A stretch of 64,000 nucleotides of DNA from Elephas maximus indicus (taxonomy: Eukaryota; Chordata; Mammalia; Proboscidea; Elephantidae): positions 2,621,501 to 2,685,500 of the forward strand of contig NC_064838.1 in assembly GCF_024166365.1 (NCBI RefSeq), in the 5' to 3' direction. Every line of letters starts with the position of its first letter. Position 1 is the first letter of the stretch. A program made the position numbers and the translations under genes. This document shows positions 1 to 11,400 of the stretch, in pieces. A model generated the notes under the pieces. The model was not told the DNA's origin, did not search any database, and saw only the letters and a list, made by a program, of their open reading frames with translations.

Positions 1-311
1 CAACAAAATATTAGAACAACTGGCTATCCATCAAAAAAACAACAACAACAAAAAAAAACTATACCTCACACCATATACATAAATTAACTCAAAATGGATC
101 ACAGGCCTAAATATAAAAACAATACTACAAAACTTCTAGAAGAAAACAGGAGATCTTTGAGATTTCTTGGTAGAGTTTTTTTATACAGGATATAGAAAGC
201 ATTGGCCATAAAAGAAAAAAAAAAAAACTTAATAAACTGGGCTACAGCAAAATTTTTTAAAAATTGCTCTTCAAAAAACAGTTATGAAAATAAAAAGACA
301 AGTCAGGGACT

Positions 312-985
312 AAATTGTCTAACTCCAGGTCAAAATCCTGTCGTGATCTTTAAGGCCCATCTATAGGCAATCACAAAGGCCTCACCTGGTAGGTTATATG
401 GGGAAGGAAGCAGGGATAGGGGTTTGTGGAGCTGCCCAGGCCACACCAGCTTTGGTACACAGCCAATACATTGTAGTCTCTGGAGGCAGCTACAGTCAAG
501 GATGCGCGAAGCTGGCCACGCTCATACTCATATCTGTGCTCCTAGCCTGGGCCAATCATTCTGAGGCTTTCTTATAAGGGGCGGGCAGGAGCTTTTGCTG
601 AGACGCTCTTCAGGCACCTCTGCTGAGACTTCCTTATGGGGGCTGAGAGCCTTGAAGACACCTTTCTCTGTTCAGACTCATTACTTTTCTGTCTCCTAGT
701 TCTCTCTCTCTGTGCTCCCAGTCCCTAGAGCTATAAAACAGTATGACCCTTTTATTCCAGTCACCCTTGGCAGTGAGAGGATTCCCTTGTCTGTAATGAC
801 TCATCTGGCTTTTGTCTGGTGCTGTTCCGTGAAGAAATAAGGAACATTAAGGGAACCCTGGCATTACTCCTCTCTTTTTGTCCTCTTTCTTACATTAGCA
901 CAGTTTAAGTGAATAAAGGCTTAATTGTTACTTTCAGTTTGGCTCATTTTTCTAATTATCACCTCAACACCTGGCTCTTGATAAA
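312..985 (+). mobile_element. Unclassified insert in the L1, possibly an LTR
   Basis: This block separates two adjoining pieces of L1 ORF2. A short 'gact' occurs on both sides (308-311 and 986-989), which could be a 4-bp target duplication. It contains a TATA-like 'ctataaaa' near 731 and 'aataaa' near 912, as an LTR would. I do not recognise the family, and the clear TG...CA ends of an LTR are not evident. Confidence 0.35.
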
Positions 986-1046
986 GACTGGGAAAAAATA
1001 TGCCCACAATATATATATCTGACAAAGGAATTGTATCCAGAATACA

Positions 1047-1212
1047 CTAAAAAAAAAAAAAAAACAGTTGCTGTCGAGTTGATTTTGACTCGTAGTGACC
1101 CTATAGGACACAGTAGAAGTGCCCCAAAGAGTTTCTAAGAAGCAGTTGGTGAATTTGAGTTGCCAACCTTTTGGTCAGCAGCCAGGCTCTTAACTAATGT
1201 GCCACCAGGGCT
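1047..1212 (-). mobile_element. AfroSINE
   Basis: A complete antisense tRNA-derived SINE. The 3' tail lies at left ('gctgtcgagttgatt') and the head at right ('gccaccagggct'). The direct repeat 'ccagaataca' at 1037-1046 and 1213-1222 is its target-site duplication inside the older L1. An A-rich run (plus strand) sits at the tail. Confidence 0.93.
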
Positions 1213-1579
1213 CCAGAATACATAAAGAACTCTCAAAACTCAGTAATAACTATCCAAGTTTTTTAAAAAATAGGCAAAAGATATGAACAGATGCCTCACC
1301 AAAGAAGGTACACATTTGGCAAATAAGTGCATGAAAAGATGCTTAACATCTTTAGTCTTGTCTTTAGGAAAATGTAAATTAAAATCATAATGAGAAAATA
1401 CTACACACCCACTGGAATGACTAAAACTAAACAGACTGACAACACCAAATGTGGACAAGGTTGAGGACCAACTAGAACACACATACATTGCTGGTAGCAA
1501 TGCAAAATTACACAACTACTCTAGAAAGCAGTTTTGGAAACAACCAGAGTTCCTATTCATAAATGAATACCAATAGAAT

Positions 1580-2031
1580 TGCAGTGCAACAGGGTTCTCT
1601 ATATATGGCCTTTCTAGGCCTGGGTCTGTAGTTCTGCCAAGATGATTTGCTAGACCACAATCTTGAAAGGGATTGGAAGTTTACTATGCGAATAAGGTGC
1701 ATAAAACTCTTGCAGAGATTGATCTATTACTAAGCAAACTGTCTTTCCCTTCGCCTACAGAAAGGATTGGTTGGTTTGTCATCTTGGGGGGAGGAGTAGG
1801 CTTATAAAAGGACCAATCGCACAGAGATTGAGGAGGACATCACTACCATCAAGAAGAAGAGTTGAGAGGAAGCACATCCTTTGGACTCAGTATCCCTGTG
1901 CTAAGTACCTGCTAGGCTTAGGAGACAAAGATAGTGTAACAATGGAGACAGCAAGAGACAAAACGAGACTGTGGTAGCAGTACGAGCTTCGAGCCAGCAG
2001 ACTGGGTGTCTTCTGACAACACTACATTTCA
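1580..2031 (+). mobile_element. Solo LTR, ERVL/MaLR-like, with 5-bp TSD
   Basis: A 452-bp segment starting TG and ending CA, flanked by perfect 'agaat' repeats (1575-1579 and 2032-2036). A 5-bp duplication is usual for ERVL-class LTRs. The middle part (about 1872-1918) resembles the MaLR-type LTRs elsewhere in this window ('cacatcctttggactcag'). No internal viral region is present. Confidence 0.6.
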
Positions 2032-2403
2032 AGAATATATTCAACCATTAAAATAAATAAACTACTGATACTTGCAATATCATTGGTGAATCTCAAAATC
2101 ATTATGCTGAGCTCAAAGAAGCCAGACAAAAAAGACTACACGCTGTATGATTTCATTCATATGAAATTCTAGAATAGAGAAAACTAATCTACAGTGATAG
2201 AAAACAGCTTTGCGTTTGCCTCGGGTGGGAGTGGGAAGGATTGACTGCAAATGGCATGAGAAACTTTTTGGGGTGATGAAAATATTCTGTCTTGATCGTG
2301 GTGATGGTTATACAGGTGTATCCATTTGTCAAAATTCATCAAACTGTATAAACATTAAGTTCTGCTGTGAAGACATTTTTCAGACGCAATGAACGTCCCA
2401 AGT

Positions 2404-2600
2404 CAGCTTACCTTAAAATAGGGAGATTATCCTTGGTGGGCCGACATAATCATGTGAGCCCATAAAAGGGACAGGGCTCTTCCCAGCAAGAGAGATTCAA
2501 AGTATGAGTTCTCCATTGCTGACTTTGAAGATGAGGGTGTATACATCAAGGACTGGAATCTTGGGGGCCACCTTAGGATTCTCTCGTACCATTAAGAAAA
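2404..2600 (+). mobile_element. MaLR LTR fragment (MLT1/MST-like)
   Basis: The run 'cttaccttaaaatagggag' followed by 'ttgctgactttgaagatg' resembles the interior of MLT1/MST-type LTRs as I remember them. The ends are not defined. Confidence 0.4.
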
Positions 2601-2843
2601 ATAAAAACTTCCCAAAATTGCACAATTTCAAAGCCATTAAGCCAAATTAATAGTAACTATTATGTTACACTATTTCTACAGGTTGTGGCTCTTTAGCTTA
2701 TAAACTAAACATTGGTAAGGATTAATCTTCAATTATGAAATATTTGAGTTATGTGCCATTTTCATGTCGGAATCCCTCAAAGAAAAGGTAACTTGCCTGT
2801 GTAGGCTGCCTTGATGGAGAATCTCTTTACATAGGATGTTCTT

Positions 2844-4016
2844 TTTTTTTTTTTTTAATTTTTATTGTGCTTTAAGTGAAAGTTTATAAACCAAGTCAGT
2901 CTCTCATACAAAAACTAATATACGCCTTGCTGTATACTCCTAGCTGCTCTCCCTCTAATGAGACAGCACACTCCTTCCCTCCGCTCTGTATTTTTTTGTC
3001 CATTCAGTCAGCTTTTGACCCCCTCTGCCCTCTCATCTCCCCTCCAGACAGGAGCTGCCCACATAGTCTCATGTGTGCCCTTGATCCAAGAAGCTCACTC
3101 CTCATCAGTATCATTTTCTATCCCATAGTCCAGTCCAATCCCTGTCTGAAAAGTTGGCTTTGGGAATGGTTCCTGTCTTGGGCTAACAGAAGGCCTGGGG
3201 ACCATGACCTCTGGGGTCCCTCTAGTCTCAGTCAGACCATTAAGTCTGGTCTTTTTACGAGAGCTTGAGGTCTGCATCCTCCTGCTCTCCTGCTCCCTCA
3301 GGGATTGTCTGTTATGTTCCCTATCTAGTTCTTCTGGTCCGAGGCTGATGTAGTCTCTGATTTATGTGGCCCTTTCTGTCTCTTGGGCTCATAATTACCT
3401 TGTGTCTTTGGTTTTCTTCATTCTCCTTTGCTCCAGGTGGGTTGAAACTAGTTGATGCATCTTAGATGGCTGCTTGCTAGCGTTTAAGACCCCAGACGCC
3501 ACTCTCCAAAGTGGGATGCAGAATGTTTTCTTAGTAGTTTTTATTATGTCAATTGGCTTAGATGTCCCCTGAAACCACAGTCCCCAAACCCCCACCCCTG
3601 CTACGCTGGCCTTCGAAGCATTCAGTTTATTCAGGGAACTTCTTTGCTTTTGGTTTAGGCCAGTTTTGCTGACCTCTCCTGTATTGTTGTCTTTCCCTTC
3701 ACCTTAAATAGTTCTTATCTACTGTCTAATTAGTGAGAACCCCTTTCCCTTCCTCCCTTCCCACTCTCATAACCACCAAAGAATATTTTTTTCCCTGTTT
3801 AAACTGTTTTTCAAGTTCTTTTAATAGCGGTCTCATACAATGTTTACTCCTTTGCAGCTGATTGACTAATTTCACTCAGCATAATGCCTTCCAGATTCCT
3901 CCATGTTATGAAATGTTCCACGGATTCATCATTGTTCTTTATCAAAGCATAGTATTCCACTGTGTGAATATACCATAATTTATTTATCCATTCATCTGTT
4001 GATGAGCACCTTGGTT
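2844..4016 (-). mobile_element. L1, 5'-truncated, antisense
   Basis: A poly-T run (the antisense poly-A tail) at left is followed by 'attgtgctttaagtgaaag', the 3' end shared with the L1 copies at 41469 and 55943. The copy continues through the 3'UTR into the last part of ORF2 and stops abruptly. The 9-bp direct repeat 'gatgttctt' (2835-2843 and 4017-4025) is the target duplication. At about 1.17 kb it is a typical truncated, dead insertion. Confidence 0.88.
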
Positions 4017-4025
4017 GATGTTCTT

Positions 4026-5329
4026 ATTCTTGTTTTTGAAAAATAAATCACTGAATATATGAAAGGACTTGAAAAGGGAGGAAAAATCAACACAGAAGAG
4101 GGAGCTGAGAATGCTTACCATCCTCAGAATCCTACTAAACAAAGGAAGAACTATTTATAAGAGATGAAAACATTTTTGCAGGTGCAGACTGCCTGACTTC
4201 AGTGACCACTAAGGTAAATTGTCGTCTATGTGACTGGAGTTCTTAGTGCTCCTCACAGAAGTTTTAGCCCAAAGCACATTCAGGATGTGCTGTCTCCTTC
4301 AACCTCCTAGAACCTGAAGTATCGGAACAATAATGTACGTGTGTGTGGTGGCAGGGGGAACCTTCAGTGAAACAAGCAGCTCAGCACCTGGTGCTTGTTC
4401 TGTAGCTGACCCATTTCCCCGTCTTTCCACCTTCCTGTTTGCTTCAGCTATCTCCCTGGCTTTGGTACCTTAGTTTATCTTCTCCAGTTGTGAACACAGT
4501 ACTTACTCTGCAAGCTCAGTGCTGACTTCTTGTCTCTTGGACTGGCTTTGCTCGTAGTGTGGGTCTTGCTCTTAACCCCTCTCTCTGGTCTTCAAATCCT
4601 CACTTAGGAACTGCCACCACGAGCAACCCACCAGACCCCTGCTCTGGCCCCTGAGGGCCAGGAGGAGGAGCAGAGATAGGGGGCCCTTTACAGAGGAGCA
4701 ATGGTGTATGAGATAGATAAGACAGGTAAGTAGATATGGAAGTAGATGGCTGCCATTAAGTCCACTCCTACTCATGGAGACCTTATGTACAGCTAGCGGC
4801 ATCACAACAGCTGGTATCACCCAGTGTGGTAACTCATGGTGTCACCCCCCCACCCATGGACATTCACCCGTAATAGACTATACAGAATCCTTAGTAATGT
4901 TTTCTGTACTAATGTTGCTCATAAATACTCTTCTTCCTTTCCTTTAATTATTACTTCATTATCAGAAAAGTTATTGATTTAAGTTCACAAATACTAGTTA
5001 TCACAGTATTGCAGCTAAAACACCAGAAAATTTGACATCAGTGACTATAAAAACACCAGCGGCAATGAAAACAACAGCGTGTACTTGTAGCACATGCAGA
5101 CGAAACCACACGATTCCAGGTATCACTGTAATTGGATAACAATGACAGCTCTGACCAGAGCTCGTTATAAGGTTCGAAAACTAAATTAGCATAGAGTTTT
5201 AGCCTTGTAGGTATATTGATACATGTAAGCTGGGCTTATGAGACATGTTTTTGTTATTATAACTAACTACAGGTATATTTTATAAGAAACAATAAATTTC
5301 TGATGAAATGCTGCACAAAAACTTTATGG
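4026..5329. other. Unassigned sequence
   Basis: I see no coding signal, RNA gene or repeat that I can name here. A stretch near 4745-4865 has faint similarity to a degraded SINE ('tactcatggagacc') but is too diverged to call. Confidence 0.4.
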
Positions 5330-5790
5330 ACAGTCACCTGCTGCAGTCTGCACACCCCACACCTACTTGTGATGCCAACAGAATGAAACATTGCCCAGCC
5401 CTGCATCATGCTCAAGACTGCTGGCATGTTCGAGTCAGTCTTTACAGCTATTGTGCTAATTCTTCTCACTGAGGAACTCCCAAACCCTTGCTGGCCCTCT
5501 CCTTCACCAAACATGATGTCCTCCTCCAGCAATTTGATCCCTCCCTATGATGTGTCCAAAACAAGGGCGTCTGACAATGTTCTCTTGCGATCCATAAGGT
5601 TTTCATTGGCTAATTTTCAGAAGTAGATCACCAGGTCTTTCTTTCTGTCTATCTTAGTCTGGAAGAATGTTGAAACCTGTCCACCTGGGTGACCCTGCTA
5701 CTATTTGAAATACTGATGGCACATCTCCCAGCATCAAAGCAATGCTCAGGTCACCACAGTAGGACAAACTGACAGATGGGTGGCAGGGTG
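5330..5790 (-). mobile_element. Composite SINE body joined to RTE 3' end, old
   Basis: Read on the minus strand, a SINE-like 5' part (about 5790-5615, 'gacaaactgacag' to 'gatctacttctgaaaattag') runs into sequence coding for the C-terminal part of the RTE protein (5263-5532; compare the RTE end at 21579-21857: 'MLEEDIMFGEGEGQQ' against 'MLGKVEGQGKRGR'). The right part matches the partial copy at 15328-15500 in the opposite orientation. Both parts are strongly diverged. It could be a known family of long AfroSINE/RTE composites. Confidence 0.6.
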
Positions 5791-6054
5791 TTTATAATAA
5801 ATCCTATCAAAGCTTCCTCCAGATAGAATGGGTTGTCTTATGAAATAATGTGGTCCCTACCATCGCAGGTATTCAAGTAAACAATAAACTATTATTTGTC
5901 AGGAATATTTTAAAGGAAAGTCAAGCAAAAAGGCTTGCACTAGAGGATTGTTAAACATCCTGCCAATTCAAAAAATTCTAAGTGGCTGTGACATCAGTGG
6001 TGTGTTCAGAGAAGTCCAGGATGCAGTGAATTTGGTTTCCTTTCCTTTAGACAT
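5791..6054. other. Unassigned sequence
   Basis: No coding signal or recognisable repeat in this short gap. Confidence 0.4.
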
Positions 6055-6766
6055 TGTCTTAGTCATCTAGCGCCACTATAACAGATATACCACAAGTGGA
6101 GGGCTTTAACAGAGAGAAATTTATTCTCTCACAGTCTAGGAGGCTAGAAGTCTGAATTCAGGGTGCCAGCTCAAGGGGAAGGCTTTCTTCCTCTGTCGGC
6201 TCTAGGGGAATGTCGCTGTCATCAATTTTCCACTGGCCTAGGAGCTTCTCAGTGCAGGGACCCTGGGTCCAAAGGATGCGCTGCTCCTCGCACTTCTTTC
6301 TTGGTGGTATTGAGCCTCCCCAACCAGTTGTCTCTCTGCTCACGTCTCTTTTTTATATCTCAAAAAAGACTGACTCAATGTACAACAAATCTTGTACATT
6401 GAGACCTGCCTCATTATCATAACTGTCTCTAATCCTGCATCATCGACATTATTAAAGAGAAAAAACTAAACCCGTTGTCCTCAAGTGGATTCCAACTTAT
6501 AGCAACTCTGTAGGACAGAGTAGAACTGTCCCATAGAGTTTCCAAGGGGTGCCTGGTAGATTTAAACTGCCGACCTTTTGATTAGTGGACTTAGCTTTTA
6601 ATCACTACGCCACCAGGGTTTCCTCATTAGTGTTATAGAGGTTAGGATTTACAACACATAGGAAAATCACATTGATGACAAAATGGTGGATATTTACATA
6701 ATACTGGGAATTATGGTCTAGCCAAGTTGACACACATTTTTGGGAAACACAATTCAATCCATAACA
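6055..6766 (-). mobile_element. MaLR-like solo LTR, antisense
   Basis: Starts 'tgtcttagtcatctag' and ends 'ccataaca', the reverse of the LTR family seen intact at 41987-42482. Flanks 'gacat' and 'gtcat' are an imperfect 5-bp duplication. An AfroSINE (6456-6623) sits inside it, so the LTR is older than that SINE. No internal region is present. Confidence 0.82.
6456..6623 (-). mobile_element. AfroSINE
   Basis: Antisense copy with a diverged tail ('gttgtcctcaagtggatt') and head ('cgccaccagggtttcc'), inserted in the MaLR-like LTR. Flanks 'cattatt' and 'cattagt' may be a decayed target duplication. Confidence 0.9.
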
Positions 6767-7291
6767 GTCATTTATACATTTCTTCAGTTAAACAACATTT
6801 ATTGAATGCCAAGAAATTCAGAACCAGTGAAGGACAGAATTGATTATATCATGAATGACATTTTTACAGTTTGTTTGCATTTTGTCCTGCAAATGATGGC
6901 AATCACAGAAGGATTTTAAGCATGAGATCAAATTGCTCAGATTTACATTTTAGAAAGCTATCTCTGGCATTCATGGAAAAACCTCATTTTTGGATTAATC
7001 ATATGTATCACCTAGCAAGCAAGGTACCATGTTAAAGAACTATTTACTAAGCCGTGTGTTCAGGTTGTCTCTGAATATGTTAATTTCCTTCTCTGTGTCT
7101 TTGGAAATGTCTCCAGAAGGAAATTTTAATCAACAAATGCATATAACCTTAGGCATGTGGGATTTTAATAAAAATGCTGAAACACGGCAAGTCCCTAACC
7201 AGTTCCTTCGCACTTCCCGCCATAGACCACAGACAAAGCTGGTTCTGTATGTTCAACCTAATACAGAATCAGTCAAAGTTTAAGCAAAAAG
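6767..7291. other. Unassigned sequence
   Basis: No repeat or coding region recognised. Open frames here are short and have no recognisable protein content. Confidence 0.4.
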
Positions 7292-7380
7292 AGACCTTAG
7301 AGATCATCAGATTCAGATATTTTATTTTACAAATGAGAAAACTGAGATCCAGTGATATTTACAAGAAGTTTCCCTAGGCA
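7292..7380 (+). mobile_element. MIR-like fragment
   Basis: The sequence 'ttacaaatgagaaaactgag' is the conserved core phrase of MIR-type ancient SINEs. The fragment is short and diverged, and the ends are uncertain. Confidence 0.4.
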
Positions 7381-7590
7381 TTTTCTTGATTCTTTCTCAG
7401 AATTGGGAAGCAGTGGAGCAGGTAGGAAGGGGCATGCAAGGAAATCACTTAATACCCAAGGAATTCAGAACTGGTTTGTTCTTTTACTTCAGAGTCAAAA
7501 AGGACACTCAGCTGAGAATAACAACAAAACTGAAATCTACTTGTCTCAGAACAGTTATCTATCAGTTTAGTTTTTAAATCTCGAGAATGA

Positions 7591-8209
7591 TGTTTTAGGC
7601 TGGGTTCTCTAGAGAAGCAAAACCAGTGAAGCAGATAAATATATATATGTATGTATGTACATGTATATATATGTGTGTATATATATACATAAATACACAT
7701 ATACGTTTATACATATATATATGTATGGGGGGAGATTTATATCAAGGAAATAGCTTTGTAGAGGCTGGCAAGCACCGTCTGTGAGTTAGGTGGTCAGGCT
7801 GGAGGCTTCTCCTGATTTACATAGTTGCAGGGGCTCATGAACCCAAGATCAGCAGGTCAGATGGCAGGTGGCTTGGCTCGAGGGCTGCAGAGGCTGATGA
7901 ATCTAAGATTGGCAGGCAATACAGTAGGCTGCTGGCTCAGGTCCCAAGAGCCAGAGGTCAGATGGTGGCGAACCAGATACAAGATCTAGAGTAAGCAAGC
8001 CAGCTTTTCCAGAATGTCCATATATATATATTGGATTTAGGCCACACCCTCAAGGAAACTCCCCTTACAACTGATTGGCTGGTCACATCAGATCACATCA
8101 TGGAGGATGACTACATCATTACATAACTGCCAAACTACATCATTACTTTACTGCCAAACCACTGAGAATCAGGGCCCAGCCAAGTGGACACACAACTGTA
8201 ACCATCACA
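7591..8209 (-). mobile_element. LTR (ERVL/MaLR-like), antisense
   Basis: Begins 'tgttttaggctgggttctct' and ends 'aaccatcaca'. It is flanked by 'aatga' and 'aatgg', a 5-bp duplication with one change. An AT/GT microsatellite has expanded within it. The layout 'gattggctggtcacatcag' followed by 'gtggacacaca' resembles antisense MaLR LTRs. Confidence 0.7.
7637..7735. repeat. AT/GT-rich microsatellite
   Basis: Imperfect TA, TATG and TGTA units lie inside the LTR. The cysteine/tyrosine-rich reading frame over this stretch is an artefact of the repeat. Confidence 0.9.
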
Positions 8210-9017
8210 AATGGTAAGTGAGTGAAAGTACGTGAAAATTCTGTGACCAAAGCTAAAATAAATCCTTTGCTGCTCTTGAAAGCTTCTGCAAGTCCTTGTT
8301 CTTTTGAGAAAAATTCACCTCCAGAGTGGCTAGATTGCTTTTTCTTTTTCTTTTTTTTCCCCCGTAAACTATTAGATATTGCCCACATTTTCCCAACTTT
8401 TTTGAAGCCTAGGTAAATCTGGGAAGCTCTTTTTTCTAGTTGAATTTAAGCCCTGCAAAATGGCAGTCTAGAATTAGATGTGAAATCCATAGACACGGGA
8501 CAGTGTTTCTCCATGGGAAGCAATTTAGCAGGCACTGACAAACTTCCCAAAGTGGTAAATGGGATGTTGGTGGAGGGGCATGCTGGGCAGTAGAGGCAAT
8601 CAGTGTCCATGACTCAAATAAGCCATCTTGGACTAATTGGGCCATTGCTCAAAAAACCTTCCCTCCCAACACTCAACATTCCCCTCCCAATTACTGTCTA
8701 ATTTTTCAAACCTACAGAAAAATTAAAAAATGGTAAAATTAACACATATAAACCCATCACCTCAGTTGTTACCATTTTCTCCCATAGCTTTGTTTTTCCT
8801 TCTCTTTATTTCTTTGCTGAAACATTTGAAAGTAGGTTACAGATATCATGATATGTCATCCTTAAATATTTTAGCATATATCTCCTAAGAATAAGACAAT
8901 TCCCCACATAATCTGAATGCTATTATTACTCCTAAACGAACATTAGTTCAATAATACAATCAGGTATGTAATCTATTAAAAAAATTTCCCTAATTGTCTC
9001 AAAAATGTACATTGCTG

Positions 9018-9412
9018 TTGTTAGGTGCCGTTGAGTCGGTTCTGACTCGTAGCAACTCTATGCACAACAGAACGAAATATTGCCAGGTCCTGCACCATCC
9101 TTACGATCATTGCTATGCTTGAGCCCATTGTTGCAGCCACTGTCAATCCACCTCGTTGAGGGTCTTCCTGTTTTCCGCTCACCCTGTGCTTTGCCAAGCA
9201 TAATGTCCTTCTCCAGGGACTGATCCCTCCTGAAAATATGTCCAAAGTATGTAAGACGTAGTCTCTCCAACCTTGCTTCTAAGGAGCATTCTGGTTGTAC
9301 TTCTTCCTAAAGGAAGAGTAGAACTGCCCCATAGGGTTTCCAAAGAGCACCTTGTGGATTTGAGCTGCCGACCTTCTGGTTAGCAGCCATAGCTCTTAAT
9401 CACTATGCCACC
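9018..9412 (-). mobile_element. Composite: AfroSINE head joined to RTE 3' end
   Basis: On the minus strand, an AfroSINE head and body (9412-9310, 'ggaaaccctggtggcatagt' to 'ggcagttctactctt') passes directly into about 285 bp of RTE 3' sequence (9300-9018), which ends in the RTE tail at 'ttgttgttaggtgccgttg'. The RTE part matches 21579-21857. No SINE tail lies between the two parts. It may reflect a template switch, or two insertions with loss at the join. Confidence 0.7.
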
Positions 9413-9500
9413 AGGGTTTCCATATATATATACACACACATATGTACATACACACATATACATACATGTATATACATACACACATGCACTCGTGCACGAG
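9413..9500. repeat. TA/CA microsatellite
   Basis: Alternating 'ata', 'aca' and 'tac' units lie between the composite element and the next AfroSINE. A similar CA tract follows at 9668-9698. Confidence 0.85.
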
Positions 9501-9509
9501 AGAACACAT

Positions 9510-9665
9510 GGAAACCCTGGTGGCATAATGGTTAAGTGCTATGGCTGCTAGCCAAAGGGTCAGCAGTTTGAACCCACCAGGCGCTCCTTGGGAATCCAAT
9601 GGAGTGGTTCTACTCTGTCATATAGGGTCACTATGAGTTGGAATCTACTCGACAGTGACAGGTTA
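9510..9665 (+). mobile_element. AfroSINE
   Basis: Sense copy from 'ggaaaccctggtggcataat' to the tail 'ggaatctactcgacagtgac'. The B-box-like 'ggtcagcagtttgaaccc' is preserved. Dinucleotide repeats flank it on both sides. Confidence 0.93.
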
Positions 9666-10019
9666 TATGCATGTATGTATGTATACACACACACACAGGA
9701 TCTTGTCAAGGTTCATGCATTGTATTTGGCTAAGTCTCTTCTGTCTTTTTCAATCTAGAATAGTCCCCACCCCTGCCTCTTGTTTTTCATAACGTTGACT
9801 TTTGTGAAGAGTGTAGGCAAGTCCTCTCGTCGAAAGCCCCATACTCAGAATTTGTCTGATTGTTTCCTCCTGATTAAATTCAGGTTAAATTGTTTGGCAG
9901 GCCATGGAGTGAGAAGACTGAAAGCCTTCAGGCAGAAGACTTCCTGGCAGAAAAGGGTGCCTCTGGGCACTTACTGGTGGAGCAAAAGAGCTTTGTTACC
10001 CTTGACCGAGCAGGGGAGA

Positions 10020-11400
10020 GGCTAGGCCCAAGTAAAGGCTGAGGGCCTGTCCTAAGGGGACCCAGAGGCACTTGTCCTGAGGGGGCAGAGAGGAGCCTGT
10101 ACTGAGGAGGCCAAGAGGAGCTTGTCCTCAGGGGGCTGAAAGGAGCCCTGTATGGCCAGGAGGAGCTGAGAGTGCTGTCCTGAACTGAGGAAGGGCGACT
10201 TTGCCTACATGCTTCCTGATCCTGATTCCAGGTTGTAGCCTGCTGTTCCTGATCCTGAATTGTAACTTTTTATTTCCATAATAAGCCCCATAACTGTAAG
10301 TATGATCTGTGAGTTCTGTGTGGCCGTTGCAATAAATTGTTGACCCTTTTGGCTTTCTGAGCAGCACCATGGCAATCAGCAAGAACAAGCACCTTACAAA
10401 AGGTGGCCAAAAAGGAGCCAAGAAGAAAGTGGTTGATACATTTTCTAAGAAAGATTGGTATGATGTGAAAGCACCAACTATGTTTAATATAAGAAATTTT
10501 GGGAAAACACTAGTCACAAGAACTCAAGGTATAAAAATTGCATCTGATAGTCTCAAGGGTGAAGCGAGCCTTGCCAACCTGCACAGTAATGAAGTTACAT
10601 TTAGAAAATTCAAGCTAATTACTGAGGATGTTCAGGGTAAAAACTGCCTGACCAACTTCCATGGCATGGATCTTACCAATGACAAAATGTGCTCCATGGT
10701 CAAAAAATGGCAGACCATGACTGAAGCTCATGTTGATGTCAAGACTACCGATGGTAATTTGCTTCATCCATTCTGTGTTGGCTCTACTAAAAAATGCAAC
10801 AATCAGATTCAGAAGACTTCTTATGCTCAGCACCAAGTCCGCCAAACCCGGAAGAAAATGATGGAAATCATGCCCAGAGAAGTGCAGACAAATGACTTGA
10901 AAGTGGTCTACAAATTGATTCCAGACAGTATTAGGAAAGACATAGAAAAGTCTTGCCAATCTATTTATCCTCTCCACGATGTGTTTGTTAGAAAACTAAA
11001 TGCTGAAGAAGCCCAAGTTTGAATTCAGAAAGCTCATGGAGCTTCACGGTGAAGGTAGTAGTTCTCGAAAAGCTACTGGAGAGGAGACAGGTGCTAAAGT
11101 TGAAAGAGCTGATGGCTATGAATCACCTGTTCAAGAATCTGTTTAAAATTCAGATTTTTAATGGTGACAAATAAAAGATCTTATTTGTGAAAAATAAATA
11201 AATTATTGAACCAAGCAGTGGAGTAGAGTGCCATAGGAAGGATGACTGGTGCCAGTGTTGATAAAAAGACTGGTGAGAGGAGGTACGTCTGACCTCCACC
11301 TCATAGGAATCAGTCTTGAGCTGTTGATCTTGATTCTCCTCCCCCCTTGTGAAGTTAAAGGAGGGTAAACACCTCCACACTGCCCTTAGTACAGGCATAT
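10020..11400 (+). mobile_element. LTR-like host repeat of the RPS3A retrocopy
   Basis: The sequence before (10020-10343) and after (11210-about 11400) the retrocopy appears to be one older element; the phrase around 'cataataagccccataact' resembles a mammalian LTR end. The left part holds about four degraded tandem units built on 'gaggagcttgtcctgaggg'. I cannot name the family. Confidence 0.4.
10344..11196 (+). pseudogene. RPS3A: RPS3A processed retrocopy (ribosomal protein S3A)
   Basis: The functional parent gene encodes eS1/RPS3A, a small-subunit ribosomal protein of about 264 residues. This copy is intronless. It starts with the pyrimidine tract 'ccctttt' of a TOP mRNA and has its ATG at 10369. 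The recognisable protein begins '[13 protein letters not shown]' and includes '[14 protein letters not shown]' and '[13 protein letters not shown]'. Small in-frame losses occur near residue 65 (about three codons) and near residues 160 and 178. A frameshift close to 11000 replaces the last ~50 residues; the original frame continues to 'taa' at about 11144. A 3'UTR with 'aataaa' follows. The flanks 'aataaattgttga' (10331-10343) and 'aataaattattga' (11197-11209) are a target-site duplication, so L1-type machinery copied it. It is almost certainly dead, although one frame of 217 codons remains open. Confidence 0.96.

Larger units (their letters stand above)
1..2395 (+). mobile_element. Old L1 (L1M-type), ORF2 3' part and 3' end, interrupted
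   Basis: The segments 1-311, 986-1046, 1213-1579 and 2032-2395 read in order as the distal part of a mammalian L1 ORF2 and its 3' end on the plus strand, with many stops. The last part carries the typical sequence around 'atgaaattctagaatagag' and 'gactgcaaatggcatgag'. Three later insertions interrupt it: an unclassified block, an AfroSINE and an LTR. The left end runs off the window. It is non-functional. The subfamily is a guess from memory. Confidence 0.75.
8690..9893 (-). mobile_element. Old L1 (L1M-type) 3' end, antisense, split
   Basis: The parts 8690-9017 and 9698-9893 read as the two halves of one old L1 3' region on the minus strand ('gtaggttacagatatcatga' then 'gtctgattgtttcctcctga'). 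They are separated by a SINE/RTE composite, a dinucleotide tract and an AfroSINE. Assigned from memory of the consensus. Confidence 0.6.

Noticed and set aside
6158..6343. Recurring short frames with 'HTTKKAALGAEHV'-like content at several sites (also 17.7, 40.9, 42.0 and 47.1 kb)
   Set aside because: The similarity comes from copies of the same MaLR-like LTR; LTRs are noncoding and the shared frame is a repeat effect.
10128..10517. An antisense frame of 129 codons over the RPS3A start
   Set aside because: It is the shadow of the RPS3A retrocopy and its host repeat, with no recognisable domain.
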